Source: Novosphingobium cyanobacteriorum (GTDB taxonomy: Bacteria; Pseudomonadota; Alphaproteobacteria; Sphingomonadales; Sphingomonadaceae). Taken from it: a stretch of DNA of 64,000 bases. This document shows positions 45,570 to 54,251 of the stretch, in pieces. The stretch's first letter is position 1, and each line of letters begins with the position of its first letter. The translations under genes were made by a program, and so were the position numbers. The notes beneath the pieces are model-generated. The model was given only the letters and a program-made list of their open reading frames with translations. It was not told the DNA's origin and searched no databases. The stretch is taken from NCBI RefSeq assembly GCF_029436685.1, contig NZ_JAROCY010000009.1, forward strand, positions 123,020 to 187,019, in the 5' to 3' direction.

Positions 45570-46199
45570 GTGACAGAGGCGACACAGGGATGGAACCGGC
45601 GTGATTTCCTTGGCGGGGCGGCGCTGCTCGCGCTTGCCCTTGGCGTGCCGGTGGGGGCCTTGTCGCTCACCAGCCTGCCAGCCGATGAAGCCCCAACCGA
45701 TCGCCAGCGCCTTCTGGCGCGCCATGTTTCGCAACTGGTGATCCCCCGCACCGAGACGCCCGGCGCAGGCGATGTCGGCACCGGCGATTTCCTGATACTC
45801 GCACTGGTCCATGGCCTTGAAGGCACGCGTGCGCCAGTGGTTGCAGCCGCCATGCCGGCCTTGGGCGCGTTCCAGCGCGGCGATGGTTCGCTGCGGCATC
45901 TTGCCTGGCTGGAGCACGAACTCGATCGTCGCGCTAATGGCGATTTCCTCGCCCGGTCATCTGCGCAGGGGACCACGCTGCTCGCGGCCCTCGATGCCGA
46001 AGCCTATGCCGAGGGCGCCCCGTCGCATCCGTGGAAGCCGATAAAGGCCCTCATTCTCACCGGATATTATACCAGCGAAGTCGGCGGTTCGCAGGAACTG
46101 CGGTATGAAATCGTCCCCGGCCGCTTTGACCCCGATCTTCCCGCCACCGCGCAGACCCGGGCGTGGTCCAGCGATTGGACCGCGGTGGACTTCGGCTGA
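45570..46199 (+). CDS. Tat-exported small subunit of a GMC sugar dehydrogenase (gluconate 2-dehydrogenase subunit 3 family)
   Basis: 209 residues from GTG 45570 (GGGAGAAGG upstream). Twin-arginine signal WNRRDFLGGAALLALALG at ~8-25. Then the subunit-3 family pattern: LLARHVSQLVIPRTETPGAGDVGTGDFL and IKALILTGYYTSEVGGSQELRYEIVPG. In known GMC dehydrogenases this subunit carries the export signal and matures the flavin subunit, which crosses the membrane with it. The flavin subunit starts 19 bases downstream. No cytochrome c subunit is encoded beside them. Confidence 0.85.
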   Translation: MTEATQGWNRRDFLGGAALLALALGVPVGALSLTSLPADEAPTDRQRLLARHVSQLVIPRTETPGAGDVGTGDFLILALVHGLEGTRAPVVAAAMPALGAFQRGDGSLRHLAWLEHELDRRANGDFLARSSAQGTTLLAALDAEAYAEGAPSHPWKPIKALILTGYYTSEVGGSQELRYEIVPGRFDPDLPATAQTRAWSSDWTAVDFG

Positions 46200-46218
46200 G
46201 CCTCAAGGAGCAACAACG

Positions 46219-47904
46219 ATGGAATTCGATGCGATCGTCGTCGGCTCGGGCATTACCGGGGGCTGGGCGGCCAAGGAACTGACCGAAGCAGGGCTGAAGG
46301 TCCTGATGATCGAGCGCGGCCGCGAGATCCGCCACCAGGTGGACTACGAGACCGAGACCAAGGCGCCGTGGGACATGCCGTTCCGCGGCCTGGGTGATGC
46401 CGATCTCTATCGCCGCGAATATCCGGTGCAGATGGTCAACCGCCACTTCACCGAATTCACCCAGAACCACTTCGTGAACGATGCCCAGAACCCCTACACG
46501 GCGGGCGTTGGCACCGATTTCACATGGTTCCGCTCCTATCAGCTCGGCGGTCGTTCGCTCACTTGGGGCCGCCAGTCCTATCGCTGGTCGGATTACGATT
46601 TCGGCGCGAACAAGCGCGATGGCCACGGCACAGACTGGCCCATCCGGTATGCCGATCTTGCCCCGTGGTATGACAAGGTCGAGGAATTCATCGGCGTTTC
46701 CGGTTCGCCTGAAGGGCTGCCGCAGCTTCCCGATGGCCGGTTCCAGCCCGGTATGGCGCTCAATGCCGTCGAAACCCATGCGCGCGAAGTGATCCGCAAG
46801 CAGTGGCCCGAACGCTGCCTCACCATCGGCCGCACCGCGAACATGACCGTTGCGAAGCCCGAAGAGGGCCGTTCCGCCTGCCAGAACCGTTCGATCTGCG
46901 CGCGCGGCTGCTCCTATGGTGCCTATTTCTCCACCCAATCCAGTACGCTACCCGCTGCACAGAAGACCGGCAACCTGACCGTCATCACCGATGCGGTGGT
47001 TGAGGCGCTTGACTATGATCCCGCCACGCGCCGCATCACCGGCGTGCGCTATATCGATACGAAGACGAAGCAACGTCGCCGCGCCACCTCGCGCATCGTC
47101 TTTCTCAATGCCGGCGCGTTCAACTCGGTTCACGTCCTGCTCAATTCGGCCAGCGATGCGATGCCGCACGGCCTTGCCAATTCCAGCGGTGTGCTCGGCA
47201 CCCACATCATGGACCACGCCAACACGCTTTCGGCGTTGGCGCTGTTCCCGGGGTGGGAAGGGCACACCACCTTCGGCAACCGCCCCACCGGTGTGGTCGT
47301 TGCGCGTTATCGCAACATGGACACCATGGACGGCGTCGGTCACAGCCGCGGCTTTTCGTTCCAGGGCGGCGCGCTGCAGAGCACGTGGACTGGTGGTAAG
47401 CGCGAGGCGGGCATCGGTGAGACCTACAAGGAGCAACTGCGCCATCCCGGCATGTGGCGCATGGTCCTCGTCGGCTTTGCCGATTGCGTGCCGCGTGCCA
47501 CCAACCGCCTCACGCTTGACCGCAGCCGCACAGACGCCAATGGCCTGCCTCTTCTCAAGATCGATTTCGCCTTCGGCAAGGAAGAGCACGCGGCGCTGGC
47601 GCAGGCCAAGGCCGACGCGGCGGAAATGCTTACCGCTGCGGGTGGCAAGGTCATCATGGGCAGCGACCAGCCTGGCCCCGGCGGCACCGCCATCCACGAA
47701 ATGGGCGGCGCGCGCATGGGCCACGATCCGCGCACCTCTGTGCTCAATGCGTGGAGCCAGGCGCACGACGTGCCCAACCTCTTCGTTACCGACGGCGCGC
47801 AGATGAGCTCTTCGGCTTGCCAGAATCCCTCGCTCACCTACATGGCGCTCACCGCCCGTGCCTGCGATGCCGCCGTGCGGATGCTGCGCGAGGGCAAGAT
47901 CTGA
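46219..47904 (+). CDS. GMC-family FAD sugar dehydrogenase, candidate glycoside 3-dehydrogenase
   Basis: 561 residues; AAGGAG 8 bases upstream of the ATG. FAD motif FDAIVVGSGITGGWAAKELTEAGLKVLMIERG, LGGRSLTWGRQSYRW, CQNRSICARGCSYGAYFST, and the C-terminal active-site region GTAIHEMGGARMGHDPRTSV ... SSACQNPSLTYMALTARA. No signal peptide, as expected for a Tat hitch-hiker with the preceding small subunit. Relatives oxidise sugars, including glucosides at C3, in the periplasm. In this locus a 3-keto-glycoside product would feed the deglycosidase at 28225-29635. Electron acceptor unknown. Confidence 0.82.
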   Translation: MEFDAIVVGSGITGGWAAKELTEAGLKVLMIERGREIRHQVDYETETKAPWDMPFRGLGDADLYRREYPVQMVNRHFTEFTQNHFVNDAQNPYTAGVGTDFTWFRSYQLGGRSLTWGRQSYRWSDYDFGANKRDGHGTDWPIRYADLAPWYDKVEEFIGVSGSPEGLPQLPDGRFQPGMALNAVETHAREVIRKQWPERCLTIGRTANMTVAKPEEGRSACQNRSICARGCSYGAYFSTQSSTLPAAQKTGNLTVITDAVVEALDYDPATRRITGVRYIDTKTKQRRRATSRIVFLNAGAFNSVHVLLNSASDAMPHGLANSSGVLGTHIMDHANTLSALALFPGWEGHTTFGNRPTGVVVARYRNMDTMDGVGHSRGFSFQGGALQSTWTGGKREAGIGETYKEQLRHPGMWRMVLVGFADCVPRATNRLTLDRSRTDANGLPLLKIDFAFGKEEHAALAQAKADAAEMLTAAGGKVIMGSDQPGPGGTAIHEMGGARMGHDPRTSVLNAWSQAHDVPNLFVTDGAQMSSSACQNPSLTYMALTARACDAAVRMLREGKI

Positions 47905-47905
47905 C

Positions 47906-49315
47906 GTGACCTCTGCCGAAGCCATGACCGTCCGCCAGAAGTTCCTGGCGCTGCTGACGCTCGTCATCGCCCTGGTGCTCGAGATTGTCGACCTGACTAT
48001 CGTCAATACCGCGCTGCCCGCGATCAAGGCCAGCATCGGCGCAGACGCCTCCGCATCTCAGTGGATCGTCGCCGGCTATTCGCTCGCTTTCGCACTGCTG
48101 CTCATGGCTGGCGGGCGGATGGGCGACAGCTTCGGTTACCGTCGCCTGTTCCTGATCGGCGTTGCCGGCTTCACCGTGTCTTCGGTGCTTTGCGGTCTTG
48201 CCCAAAGCGGCGAACAGCTCGTCACCGCGCGGCTGTTGCAGGGAGCTACAGGCGCTCTGATGGCGCCGCAGTCTATGGCGCTGCTGCAGGTCCTGTTCGA
48301 TCCGCTGGAGCGCGTGTCCAAGCTTGCGCTGTTCGGGGTGATTGGGGGGCTCGCCTCCATCGCTGGTCCGATCATCGGCGGCCTGCTGATCAAGGCAGAC
48401 CTGTTCGGACTCGGCTGGCGGCTCGTGTTCCTCATCAACGTGCCTGTCGGCATTCTCGCCATGGCCATGGCCCGCGCCTACCTTCCGGCCACGCGGTCAG
48501 ACCGGCACAGCGGCTATGACAGCCCGGGCATGGTGCTGTTCGGCGCGGCCGTCGCCGCGCTGCTCTGGCCGCTGATCGGGGCTGAGGGGGAACAGGCCGA
48601 TCCCGCCGCGTTCCTCGTCCTGCTCGCCTGTCCGCCGCTGGCGTGGCTTGGCTGGCGGCATGTTGCCGCGCGCACCCGCGCCGGGATGCCCGCACTGTTC
48701 GATCCTGCCATTTTTGCCATCCCCACCTACCGTCTGGGCCTTGCGATGTCGGTCGCGTTCGGCGCAGCAAGCGCGGGATTCCTGCTAGTCTTCGCCTTCG
48801 CGCTCCAGGCGCAGCGCGGCCAGACTCCGCTTGTCACGGGGCTGCTGCACATGCCTTTCGGCTTTGGCGCGATGTTCGGCATCGGCGTACTCAGCCGCAA
48901 GCTGCTGCCCGCGCTGGGCAAATGGCTGCCGCTGGGCGGGGCGCTGCTCATGGCTGCGTCCGCCACGCTCGTCCTTGTCGCCACTGCCCGGCCGGACTGG
49001 CCGCTGTGGACCATCGCCCCGGCCATGGTCGCGGCCGGCATCGGCATGGGCATGACTACCGGCTGTATCGGCCCGATCACTTTCGCCCAGATGGATCGCG
49101 CCCACGCGGGCGCCGCCTCGGGCCTGATGAAGACTTGCCAGCAACTGGGCAGCGCCTTGGGCGTCGCGCTCGCCGGCAGCGCCTATTTCGCCTGGGGACA
49201 ATGGCTCGGTGTGCCACCTGCAGAGATGGCTGCGGCGGTCATCGCGCTCATCCTGCTCGCCTGCGCCGCTTTCGCGCTTCGCCTGCCGGATGGTATCTTC
49301 GACAGCGCACACTGA
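47906..49315 (+). CDS. MFS transporter of the DHA2 (EmrB/QacA) family
   Basis: About 469 residues from GTG 47906, one base after the dehydrogenase stop; ATG 47924 is the alternative, and neither has a strong ribosome site at ideal distance. Fourteen-helix drug:H+ antiporter type: LVLEIVDLTIVNTALPAIKASIG (motif D1), ASASQWIVAGYSLAFALLLMAGGRMGDSFGYRRLFLIG (motif A) and RLLQGATGALMAPQSMALL. It probably exports a toxic intermediate or aglycone produced by the adjacent periplasmic oxidation. Immediate spacing suggests coupling with the GMC gene. Confidence 0.85.
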   Translation: MTSAEAMTVRQKFLALLTLVIALVLEIVDLTIVNTALPAIKASIGADASASQWIVAGYSLAFALLLMAGGRMGDSFGYRRLFLIGVAGFTVSSVLCGLAQSGEQLVTARLLQGATGALMAPQSMALLQVLFDPLERVSKLALFGVIGGLASIAGPIIGGLLIKADLFGLGWRLVFLINVPVGILAMAMARAYLPATRSDRHSGYDSPGMVLFGAAVAALLWPLIGAEGEQADPAAFLVLLACPPLAWLGWRHVAARTRAGMPALFDPAIFAIPTYRLGLAMSVAFGAASAGFLLVFAFALQAQRGQTPLVTGLLHMPFGFGAMFGIGVLSRKLLPALGKWLPLGGALLMAASATLVLVATARPDWPLWTIAPAMVAAGIGMGMTTGCIGPITFAQMDRAHAGAASGLMKTCQQLGSALGVALAGSAYFAWGQWLGVPPAEMAAAVIALILLACAAFALRLPDGIFDSAH

Positions 49316-49369
49316 ATTCCTTGCGCGGATGTGGAAAGCGGCACCGGCCCGCTCCCCCGCCCCTTCCAG

Positions 49370-50941
49370 CTAGTCGATCGTCACTTCCACCAGCGTTGGT
49401 CCCGTCGCGCCTAGCGTCCACGCCAGCGCTGCCTCCAGTTCGTCCGGCGCCGTCGCGCGGCGTCCGGGCACGCCATGCCCCTGCGCCAGCGCCACAAAGT
49501 CCAGCCCCGGCAACTGCGTGCCTTCCAGCCGCTGCATGCCGAAGTGGCGCCCGAAGTGGTGCAGCGCCTCGTACCGCCCGTTCTTCATGATCAAGAAGCT
49601 GATCGGCAGGTTCCACTGCGCCGCGGCGTGCAGCCCCTGGATCGCATACATTGCCGATCCATCGCCCAGCAACGCGATCACCTTGTCCCCCGGTCGCGCC
49701 ATCGCCAGCCCCACCGCTGCGGGCAACCCATGGCCCAGCCCGCCGCTCGCCGTGGTATAGAACGTGTCCGGCTTCAGGATCGGCAGGTAATCGTGCATCG
49801 GCCCGCGGCCCGATGGTGCTTCCTCCACGATGATCGAATCCGCCGCCCGCGCCCGCGCCAGCTCCTGCATCACGAAGGCGTCGGTCATGGCCGATCCGTC
49901 GAGCACCGGCGGCGCGGCTTTGCGCGGGGGCAGGGGGCGCGGGGGCAGGGCGCGCGCGGGCGGCGGCGGGAAGGCAAGCAGCGCATCCAGCGCGTGGTGG
50001 CACTGCGCCACGATTGCCGTGCCACCCGGCGCCCAGGCGGCATGGGCATGGTTGTCCCCGATCAGCCACACGTCGCATCCGGGCGGCAGGTGTGGCCCAT
50101 GCCCCTCCATGTGATACAGGTTCATCGGCCCGCCCAGCGCCAGCACCACGTCATGCCCGGCAAGGCCCGCCACGATCGCCATCTGGTTCGCCGCCAGGAA
50201 CCCGGCGAAAAGCGGGTGGTCCTCGGGAAAGCTCCCGCGGGCCGACATCGGCGCCACCAGCACCGCCGCATTGTGCCGTTCGGCCAGGGCGATCACCCGG
50301 TCCCACGCGCCATCGCGCCCCACGCCTGCACCCACCACGATGGCCGGAGCCCGCGCCGCATCCAGCGCCCGCGCGCAGGCGGCGATGGCATCGGGCGCCG
50401 GCACCCTGTCGGCATGGATCGTCCGCGCTGCAAACGGCGGGCAGGGTCGGTCCCAGTCGTCAATGGGGATCGAAACGAACGTCGGCCCGTAGGGCGGTTC
50501 CATCGCCACCGCCCAGGCGCGATGAATCGCGGCGGGAACGTCCTCGGCCCGCGCCGGTTCGCACGCCCATTTCACGAAGGGGCGCGGAAACTCCCCGGCG
50601 CGCTCGGCAAACAGGAACGGCTCGTACGGCAGGATCGATCGCGCCTGCTGCCCTGCCGTCACCACCAGCGGGGTCTGGTTCTTCCATGCGGTGAACAGGT
50701 TGCCCAGCGCATGGCCCACCCCGGCTGAGCTGTGCAGGTTGACCAGCGCCGCCGTCCGCGTCCCTTGGGCAAACCCGTCGGCCATGCCCAGCACCACGCA
50801 TTCCTGCAGCCCCATGACATAGCGGAAGTCATCAGGAAAATCGCAGAACATCGGCAGCTCGGTCGATCCGGGATTGCCGAAAACCGTTGTCATCTTCAGT
50901 TCGCGCAGCAGCGAAAGCGTCACATCGCGGACCGTCTGCAT
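49370..50941 (-). CDS. ThDP-dependent decarboxylase, benzoylformate-decarboxylase-like
   Basis: 523 residues from ATG 50941 (GAGGTGAGAGG upstream); 5 residues shorter than Pseudomonas BFDC. Catalytic residues fall at the same numbers as in that enzyme: S26 (GNPGSTELP), E47 (LQE) and H70 (NLHSSAG), with a second His at 277 (NLYHMEG). The ThDP/Mg motif is GDGSAMYAIQGLHAAAQWNLPISFLIMKN. It should decarboxylate an aryl 2-oxo acid to an aldehyde. A proline-rich linker (PPPPARALPPRPLPP, ~340-355) is unusual. It diverges from a ketopantoate-reductase-like gene. Confidence 0.82.
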   Translation of the reverse strand: MQTVRDVTLSLLRELKMTTVFGNPGSTELPMFCDFPDDFRYVMGLQECVVLGMADGFAQGTRTAALVNLHSSAGVGHALGNLFTAWKNQTPLVVTAGQQARSILPYEPFLFAERAGEFPRPFVKWACEPARAEDVPAAIHRAWAVAMEPPYGPTFVSIPIDDWDRPCPPFAARTIHADRVPAPDAIAACARALDAARAPAIVVGAGVGRDGAWDRVIALAERHNAAVLVAPMSARGSFPEDHPLFAGFLAANQMAIVAGLAGHDVVLALGGPMNLYHMEGHGPHLPPGCDVWLIGDNHAHAAWAPGGTAIVAQCHHALDALLAFPPPPARALPPRPLPPRKAAPPVLDGSAMTDAFVMQELARARAADSIIVEEAPSGRGPMHDYLPILKPDTFYTTASGGLGHGLPAAVGLAMARPGDKVIALLGDGSAMYAIQGLHAAAQWNLPISFLIMKNGRYEALHHFGRHFGMQRLEGTQLPGLDFVALAQGHGVPGRRATAPDELEAALAWTLGATGPTLVEVTID

Positions 50942-51027
50942 CGATTGCCTCTCACCTCGGCTGGTTCGCGCAGACCATGCCCGTGTCGCACGGGCGCGCA
51001 ACCGCATTCTTCATTCGCCGGCGCAGG

Positions 51028-51042
51028 TTTCGTGGAACGAAA
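51028..51042. promoter_or_regulatory. Palindromic operator candidate between divergent decarboxylase and reductase genes
   Basis: TTTCGT-GGA-ACGAAA is a perfect 6-bp inverted repeat; GCCCGT-GTCGC-ACGGGC lies at 50979-50995 in the same 182-base gap. The TTTCGTnnnACGAAA form resembles IclR-type sites. Confidence 0.4.
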
Positions 51043-51123
51043 AGCTCGCGCTTCCGGATAGCTCCCGGCTTGACCGACGCGTCCCGTCGCTCAACGAAGG
51101 CGAAAGGACAAGGAGCGCATGCC

Positions 51124-52041
51124 ATGAAGATCGTCGTCATCGGGGCAGGGGCGATGGGCTGCCTCTTCGCCGCGCGCCTCGGCACGGCAGGGCACGATGT
51201 CACTGTCGTTGATGTCGATCGCGTCCGCCTTTCCGCCATCGCGGCCGATGGCATCGTGCTGGCCGATGATCAGGGCGAACGCACCGTCGCGGTTGGCGCC
51301 AGGGCTGCGGCCGATGTTGCCGCACCCGTCGATCTCGTCGTGCTGTTCACCAAGGGGATGCACAGCGCCGCCGCGATCCGTTCGGTCGCGCACCTCGCCG
51401 GCGGCAGCGCCTCGGTCCTCACGCTGCAGAACGGCCTCGGCAATGTCGAGGCCATCGCGGATGTCTTCGCCCAAGCGGCGATCGTCTGGGGCGTCACCGA
51501 TTTCCCGGCAGACCTGCAGGGCCTCAACCGCGTTGCATCGCACGGGGCAGGGCATATCTGGCTCGGCCCGGTCGTGCCTGATCAGGCCGTGCGCGCCGAA
51601 GCGATAGCCGCCTTGCTGGTCGATGCCGGGCTTGATGCGCGCGCTGTGCCCGATGTGCAGGCCATGGTGTGGGACAAGGCCGCCTTCAACAGCGCCCTCA
51701 ATGCCCTGTGCACGCTCGGCAATGTGCCGGTCGGTCGGCTCGATTGCCCCCCGGCGCGGCACATCGCCGGGCTGGTGATTGCCGAGATCGCCGCCACCGC
51801 GCAGGCCGCAGGGGTTGATTTCGATCTGTCCCGAGTCATGGCCAAGGTCGATTTCGCGCTTGCCAACCACACCCATCACAAACCGTCGATGCTGCAGGAT
51901 CGGCTCGCCGGCCGGCCGACCGAGATCGAATCGATCAATGGCGCCGTCCTCGCCGTGGCCGCGCGGCACGGCGTGAATACGCCCACACTGCAGCTGATTA
52001 CAGACCTCGTCCGGATCGGTGAACCTGCGCCGGCACGATAG
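51124..52041 (+). CDS. Ketopantoate reductase family oxidoreductase
   Basis: 305 residues; AAGGAG about 7 bases upstream. NADP motif IVVIGAGAMGCLFAARLGTAG, TLQNGLGN, the catalytic pair K185/N189 in VWDKAAFNSALNAL and the substrate Glu in PTEIESINGAV. All are conserved in PanE, so it is an active 2-oxo/2-hydroxy acid oxidoreductase. The divergent neighbour, a 2-oxo-acid decarboxylase, suggests it reduces or forms the same type of 2-oxo acid rather than serving pantothenate synthesis; that is inference. Confidence 0.83.
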   Translation: MKIVVIGAGAMGCLFAARLGTAGHDVTVVDVDRVRLSAIAADGIVLADDQGERTVAVGARAAADVAAPVDLVVLFTKGMHSAAAIRSVAHLAGGSASVLTLQNGLGNVEAIADVFAQAAIVWGVTDFPADLQGLNRVASHGAGHIWLGPVVPDQAVRAEAIAALLVDAGLDARAVPDVQAMVWDKAAFNSALNALCTLGNVPVGRLDCPPARHIAGLVIAEIAATAQAAGVDFDLSRVMAKVDFALANHTHHKPSMLQDRLAGRPTEIESINGAVLAVAARHGVNTPTLQLITDLVRIGEPAPAR

Positions 52042-52384
52042 GAAGCCCGGAATGATAAGGACGGCGGCAGGCTGGTCCACCCGGCCCACCGCCGCAGGCT
52101 GGCCCGTCCGCAGGGTGTGAGGCGGACCGGGCGAAGCGCTCGTTACAGTTCGCTTCGCACCCTACCGATCGCGCTGGGCGAAGCAACCGGTCCCTTCCAC
52201 CTTTTTGATGGCCCCGTTGAATAAGGCCAGCTAGCCTATAACGCGGCACAAAGTGCGGCACATGATGGCAGCGCGTTGGAGACAATCCCCCTAGCCCTGC
52301 GTCAAGATCAAAAGAAGCACGGACGACCAATGCGGTGGGCAGCGTTATCAGGGCTCGCATGGGCAACGGTCCTGACGATCCGAC
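52042..52384. other. 343-base intergenic region without recognised gene
   Basis: I see no supported ORF or RNA. It contains two direct copies of GGCAGGCTGG/CGCAGGCTGG about 27 bases apart (from 52068 and 52094) and two GGGCGAAGC copies. It could be decayed sequence. Confidence 0.5.
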
Positions 52385-53674
52385 CTAGCGTGCTGGCGTC
52401 ACCCGCCAGATCGTGTTCGAAAGATCGTCTGCAACCAGCAAGGAACCCTTCGGGTCCACGGTAACGCCCACGGGCCGGCCCCAGGTGTCGCCGCTGGCGC
52501 CCTGGAAGCCCGTGACGACGTCCACCGGCGCGCCGGTGGGGCGGCCGTTGCGGAAGGGGATGAAGACGACCTTGTAGCCCGAGGGCCGGCTGCGGTTCCA
52601 GCTGCCATGCTCGCCCACGAAGACCCCCTCGGCAAAGCGGGGTCCCATCGCGGGGGAGGAGAAGGCGAGGCCGAGCGCGGCGACGTGCGAGCCGAGGCCG
52701 TAGTCGGGGCGGGTGGCGGAGGCGACCTTGGCCGGGTCCTGCGGGTGGACACGCCGGTCCACGTGCTGGCCCCAGTAGCTGTAGGGCCAGCCATAGAACG
52801 CGCCCTCGCGCACCGAGGTCAGGTAATCAGGCACCAGGTCCGGGCCCAGCTCGTCGCGTTCGTTGACCACGGTCCAAAGCTGCCCGCTGCCGGGCTGGAT
52901 GGCCAGCGCAGTGGGGTTGCGCAGGCCGGTGGCGAAGGGGCGGTGCGCACCGGTGGCAGTGTCGACCTGCCACACCATCGCCCGGTCGATCTCCGCATCC
53001 ATGCCCCGCTCGGTGATGTTGCTGTTCGAGCCTATGCCCACGTAAAGATACCGACCGTCCGCACTGGCGGCCAGCGACTTGGTCCAGTGGTGGTTGATCC
53101 GGGAGGGCAGGTCGGTGAGCGTGACCGGCGGGCCGGAGGCGACGGTCTGGCCGGGGCGGTAGTCGAAGCGGACGAGCGAGCCCTGGTTGGCGACGTAGAG
53201 CGTGTTGCCCACCAGCGCGAGGCCATAGGGCGCGTCGAGCCCGCTGGCGAAGACGGTGCGCAGCTCATAAGTCCCGTCGCCATCGGCATCGCGCAGCAGG
53301 GTGAGGCGGTTGCCGCTCTTGGCGTGGCTGGTGCCCTTGGCCTTGATGATGCCGGCGATGAAGTCCTTGGGCCGCAGCGCCGCCTCATGCCCCCCGCGCC
53401 CCTCGGCGACGAGGATGTCGCCATTGGGCAGGACCAGCGTCTGGCGCGCGATGCCGAAGCCGGTGGCGATGGCGGTGATGGTATAGCCCTGCGGCACGAC
53501 CGGGCGATGATCGCCCCACGGCGCCGGGCTGGCGATCTTCATCGTGGGGACAAGGCCGGTCTGCTGATCGGGCAACTGCGGATCGTGGCCGAACTGGACG
53601 GGATCGGCCCCGTTGGACGAGCCACAGGCGGCGGCGAGGCTGCACAGCAGCAGGGCGGGGAACAGGCGCTTCAT
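52385..53674 (-). CDS. PQQ-dependent sorbosone-type sugar dehydrogenase, lipoprotein
   Basis: 429 residues from ATG 53674. N-terminus MKRLFPALLLCSLAAACGSS has a lipobox (LAAAC), so it should be anchored to a membrane and face the periplasm. Beta-propeller motifs: IARQTLVLPNGDILVAEGRG, LDAPYGLALVGNTLYVANQGSLVRF, ATGLRNPTALAIQPGSGQLWTVVNERDELG and REGAFYGWPYSYWGQHVD, typical of L-sorbosone dehydrogenases. It belongs to a different subgroup from the enzyme at 7003. Its ATG overlaps the stop of the DUF2231 gene (ATGA). Confidence 0.85.
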   Translation of the reverse strand: MKRLFPALLLCSLAAACGSSNGADPVQFGHDPQLPDQQTGLVPTMKIASPAPWGDHRPVVPQGYTITAIATGFGIARQTLVLPNGDILVAEGRGGHEAALRPKDFIAGIIKAKGTSHAKSGNRLTLLRDADGDGTYELRTVFASGLDAPYGLALVGNTLYVANQGSLVRFDYRPGQTVASGPPVTLTDLPSRINHHWTKSLAASADGRYLYVGIGSNSNITERGMDAEIDRAMVWQVDTATGAHRPFATGLRNPTALAIQPGSGQLWTVVNERDELGPDLVPDYLTSVREGAFYGWPYSYWGQHVDRRVHPQDPAKVASATRPDYGLGSHVAALGLAFSSPAMGPRFAEGVFVGEHGSWNRSRPSGYKVVFIPFRNGRPTGAPVDVVTGFQGASGDTWGRPVGVTVDPKGSLLVADDLSNTIWRVTPAR

Positions 53675-54099
53675 GCCACCCGCTCCCGGCGAAGCAGCGA
53701 CAGGCTGAGCGCCAGCGCGATGAGGGAGAGCACGGCCACCACGGCGGAAAGGATCGGCCCGTCGGGCATGATCGCCCAGGCATCCCGCGCATGGACGAAA
53801 CAATCGACCAGCCCGAACACGAACAGCGCCAGCAGCGCCAGCGCGAGCAGCCCGGCGCGCCCACGCGTGGTGCGCAGGCGGACGAGGTCGATGAGCGCCC
53901 AGAGCAGGGCGAAGCCGGCATAGACCATGCCGCCGGCCAGCAGCCATGCGGCGAAGTTGCTCCACTGCGGTTCGGCCGTGGAGCCATAGGCGAGGTCACA
54001 GAGCAGGGCGCCGATGAACAGCGGCGCGATCCCGGCCACGAGCGCGGCCTGCAGCGGGTGAAGGACCGGGGCCGGACGACCGGCCTGTACGACAACCAT
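53671..54099 (-). CDS. DUF2231-type membrane protein
   Basis: 142 residues from ATG 54099 (AAAGGAG 8 bases upstream). Four hydrophobic helices: HPLQAALVAGIAPLFIGALLCDLAY, FAAWLLAGGMVYAGFALLWALIDLV, GLLALALLALFVFGLVDCFVHA and ILSAVVAVLSLIALALSLSLL. The HPLxxALxxGxxP start and the adjacent sorbosone dehydrogenase are the usual DUF2231 arrangement; the protein may hold the dehydrogenase or pass its electrons, which is not established. Confidence 0.75.
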   Translation of the reverse strand: MVVVQAGRPAPVLHPLQAALVAGIAPLFIGALLCDLAYGSTAEPQWSNFAAWLLAGGMVYAGFALLWALIDLVRLRTTRGRAGLLALALLALFVFGLVDCFVHARDAWAIMPDGPILSAVVAVLSLIALALSLSLLRRERVA

Positions 54100-54251
54100 G
54101 GGCGCTGCTCCTTTGCAAAAGGGGTGCGGCGAGCCGGAAGGCGACGACGCAGCGGGTCCAATGCCCGATGCCAAGCCATTGTTCCGGACGGAATTGAGCC
54201 TCGTTGTGCGCTGATTTGCCAAGCATGCCGGTCAACCGCTATGCCGGACGA

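Noticed and set aside
52276..52464. Short plus-strand frame after the ketopantoate-reductase-like gene
   Set aside because: No ribosome site, no recognisable sequence and it overlaps the end of the sorbosone dehydrogenase gene.
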